Assembly (NCBI GenBank): GCA_900299065.1
Contig: OMIJ01000258.1
Location: forward strand, 1-5,552
DNA: 5,552 nucleotides
DNA from: Hyphomicrobiales bacterium
Lineage (GTDB): Bacteria; Pseudomonadota; Alphaproteobacteria; Rhizobiales; Beijerinckiaceae
Direction: 5' to 3'
Part shown: positions 5,108-5,552 of the stretch, in pieces
How the letters are laid out: every line of letters begins with the position of its first letter
Numbering within the stretch: the stretch's first letter is position 1
Program-made: the position numbers and the translations under genes
The notes under the pieces: model-generated
The model's input: the letters and a program-made list of their open reading frames with translations, nothing else
Told to the model about the DNA's origin: nothing
Database searches by the model: none

Positions 5108-5552
5108 TCACTTTTCTTTAAATTCTGTTTGCCATTCAGGATTCATCGACACAAGATTGCCGGGATGACGATGAATAAGTCCTTCAAGTTCGAGCTCGAA
5201 TAAAAGTGCTTGACCGGTGTGCACCGGCGCCTCTGCCAAGCGCAATAATTCATCAATCGACACAGGAGACGGACTGAGCAGTTTGAGAATGTGATCTCGT
5301 AAAGACAACTCAGAATGAGTTATCGAGGTCTTATGATCCGGCGGCTTGTAATGAGCCGCTGGCTCTTCATCAAATTCATGCCCTGCCTCGGACATTGCGG
5401 CAGGCGGATTACCGAATAGGTCAAGCTCATCCCATAAAGGCTCGGCGGGCGCAGGAATAGGCTCGTCTTCTTCGAAGAGCCGATCTCTGCTTGTCAAACC
5501 CTTTTCAATAAGCGGATTCAGAATTGCGCATACATCTGCCACGCCCGTGCAA
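5108..5552 (-). CDS. dprA: DNA processing protein DprA, C-terminal part (partial, start outside window)
   Basis: DprA binds incoming single-stranded DNA during natural transformation and loads RecA. The frame is open to the window edge, leaving 147 residues; the N-terminal SAM and Rossmann-like DNA-binding domains are not in view. The visible part begins with the end of the Rossmann region (ADVCAILNPLIEKG). An acidic, proline-rich linker follows, roughly residues 22-73 of the visible part (EEDEPIPAPAEPLWDELDLF). The C-terminal winged-helix domain typical of alphaproteobacterial DprA comes next, approximately 80-140 (LRDHILKLLSPSPVSIDELL, then LLFELELEGLIHRHPGNLVSM). The pattern of a helix, SIDELLRLA, then LELEGLI and a beta-turn is the diagnostic part. 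An internal GTG at 5542 is not a true start. The stop lies 12 bases from that of the small gene, tail to tail. Identification rests on the tail domain alone. Confidence 0.82.
   Translation of the reverse strand, partial: CTGVADVCAILNPLIEKGLTSRDRLFEEDEPIPAPAEPLWDELDLFGNPPAAMSEAGHEFDEEPAAHYKPPDHKTSITHSELSLRDHILKLLSPSPVSIDELLRLAEAPVHTGQALLFELELEGLIHRHPGNLVSMNPEWQTEFKEK

Noticed and set aside
1..5552. Mobile element, CRISPR array or defence system
   Set aside because: No transposase, integrase, terminal inverted repeats, spaced repeat array or defence-type motif was found. All identified genes are housekeeping or DNA-uptake genes.

Overview
The window reads as chromosomal DNA of an alphaproteobacterium, most likely of the Hyphomicrobiales (Rhizobiales) type. 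The basis is protein-level resemblance: GatA, GatB and GatC carry the alphaproteobacterial forms of their signature blocks, and gatCAB lies divergently next to ruvX, an order I know from that group. A species cannot be named. Base composition looks moderate, not the very GC-rich type. The content is mainly housekeeping; I found no mobile element, CRISPR array, tRNA, rRNA or phage gene.

Layout. 1-120: the apparent C-terminal end of an unrecognised plus-strand gene entering from the left. 121-386: non-coding, with an inverted repeat (134-169), phased A-tracts (267-315), a strong intrinsic terminator for the minus-strand gat operon (309-341) and a GANTC-containing palindrome (359-374). 387-3831: the minus-strand operon gatC-gatA-gatB, read right to left, for the three subunits of the tRNA-dependent amidotransferase. 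3832-3944: a short divergent intergenic region. 3945-4442: ruvX (YqgF family) on the plus strand. 4443-4816: a 374-base region with only weak structures and a structured leader. 4817-5095: a small plus-strand gene for a 92-residue protein with a helical core, of a type I associate with conserved alphaproteobacterial hypothetical proteins. 5108-5552: the 3' end of dprA on the minus strand, running off the right edge and converging on the small gene with only 12 bases between stop codons.

How the genes work together. GatC, GatA and GatB form the GatCAB complex, which turns misacylated Glu-tRNA(Gln), and in many species Asp-tRNA(Asn), into the correct aminoacyl-tRNA. RuvX acts in 16S rRNA 5'-end maturation and/or Holliday-junction chemistry. 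DprA loads RecA on incoming single-stranded DNA during transformation. These are adjacent but not one pathway.

The less ordinary signals are in the non-coding DNA. A two-part motif (CTGCAGG, then AGTGCGCA after 10 or 12 bases) is repeated in front of both gatA and gatC. Three consecutive hairpins fill the gatA-gatB spacer. Two tandem hairpins precede the small gene, the second overlapping its ribosome binding site. GANTC sites cluster at the gatB 3' end. None of these amounts to a demonstrated new system.
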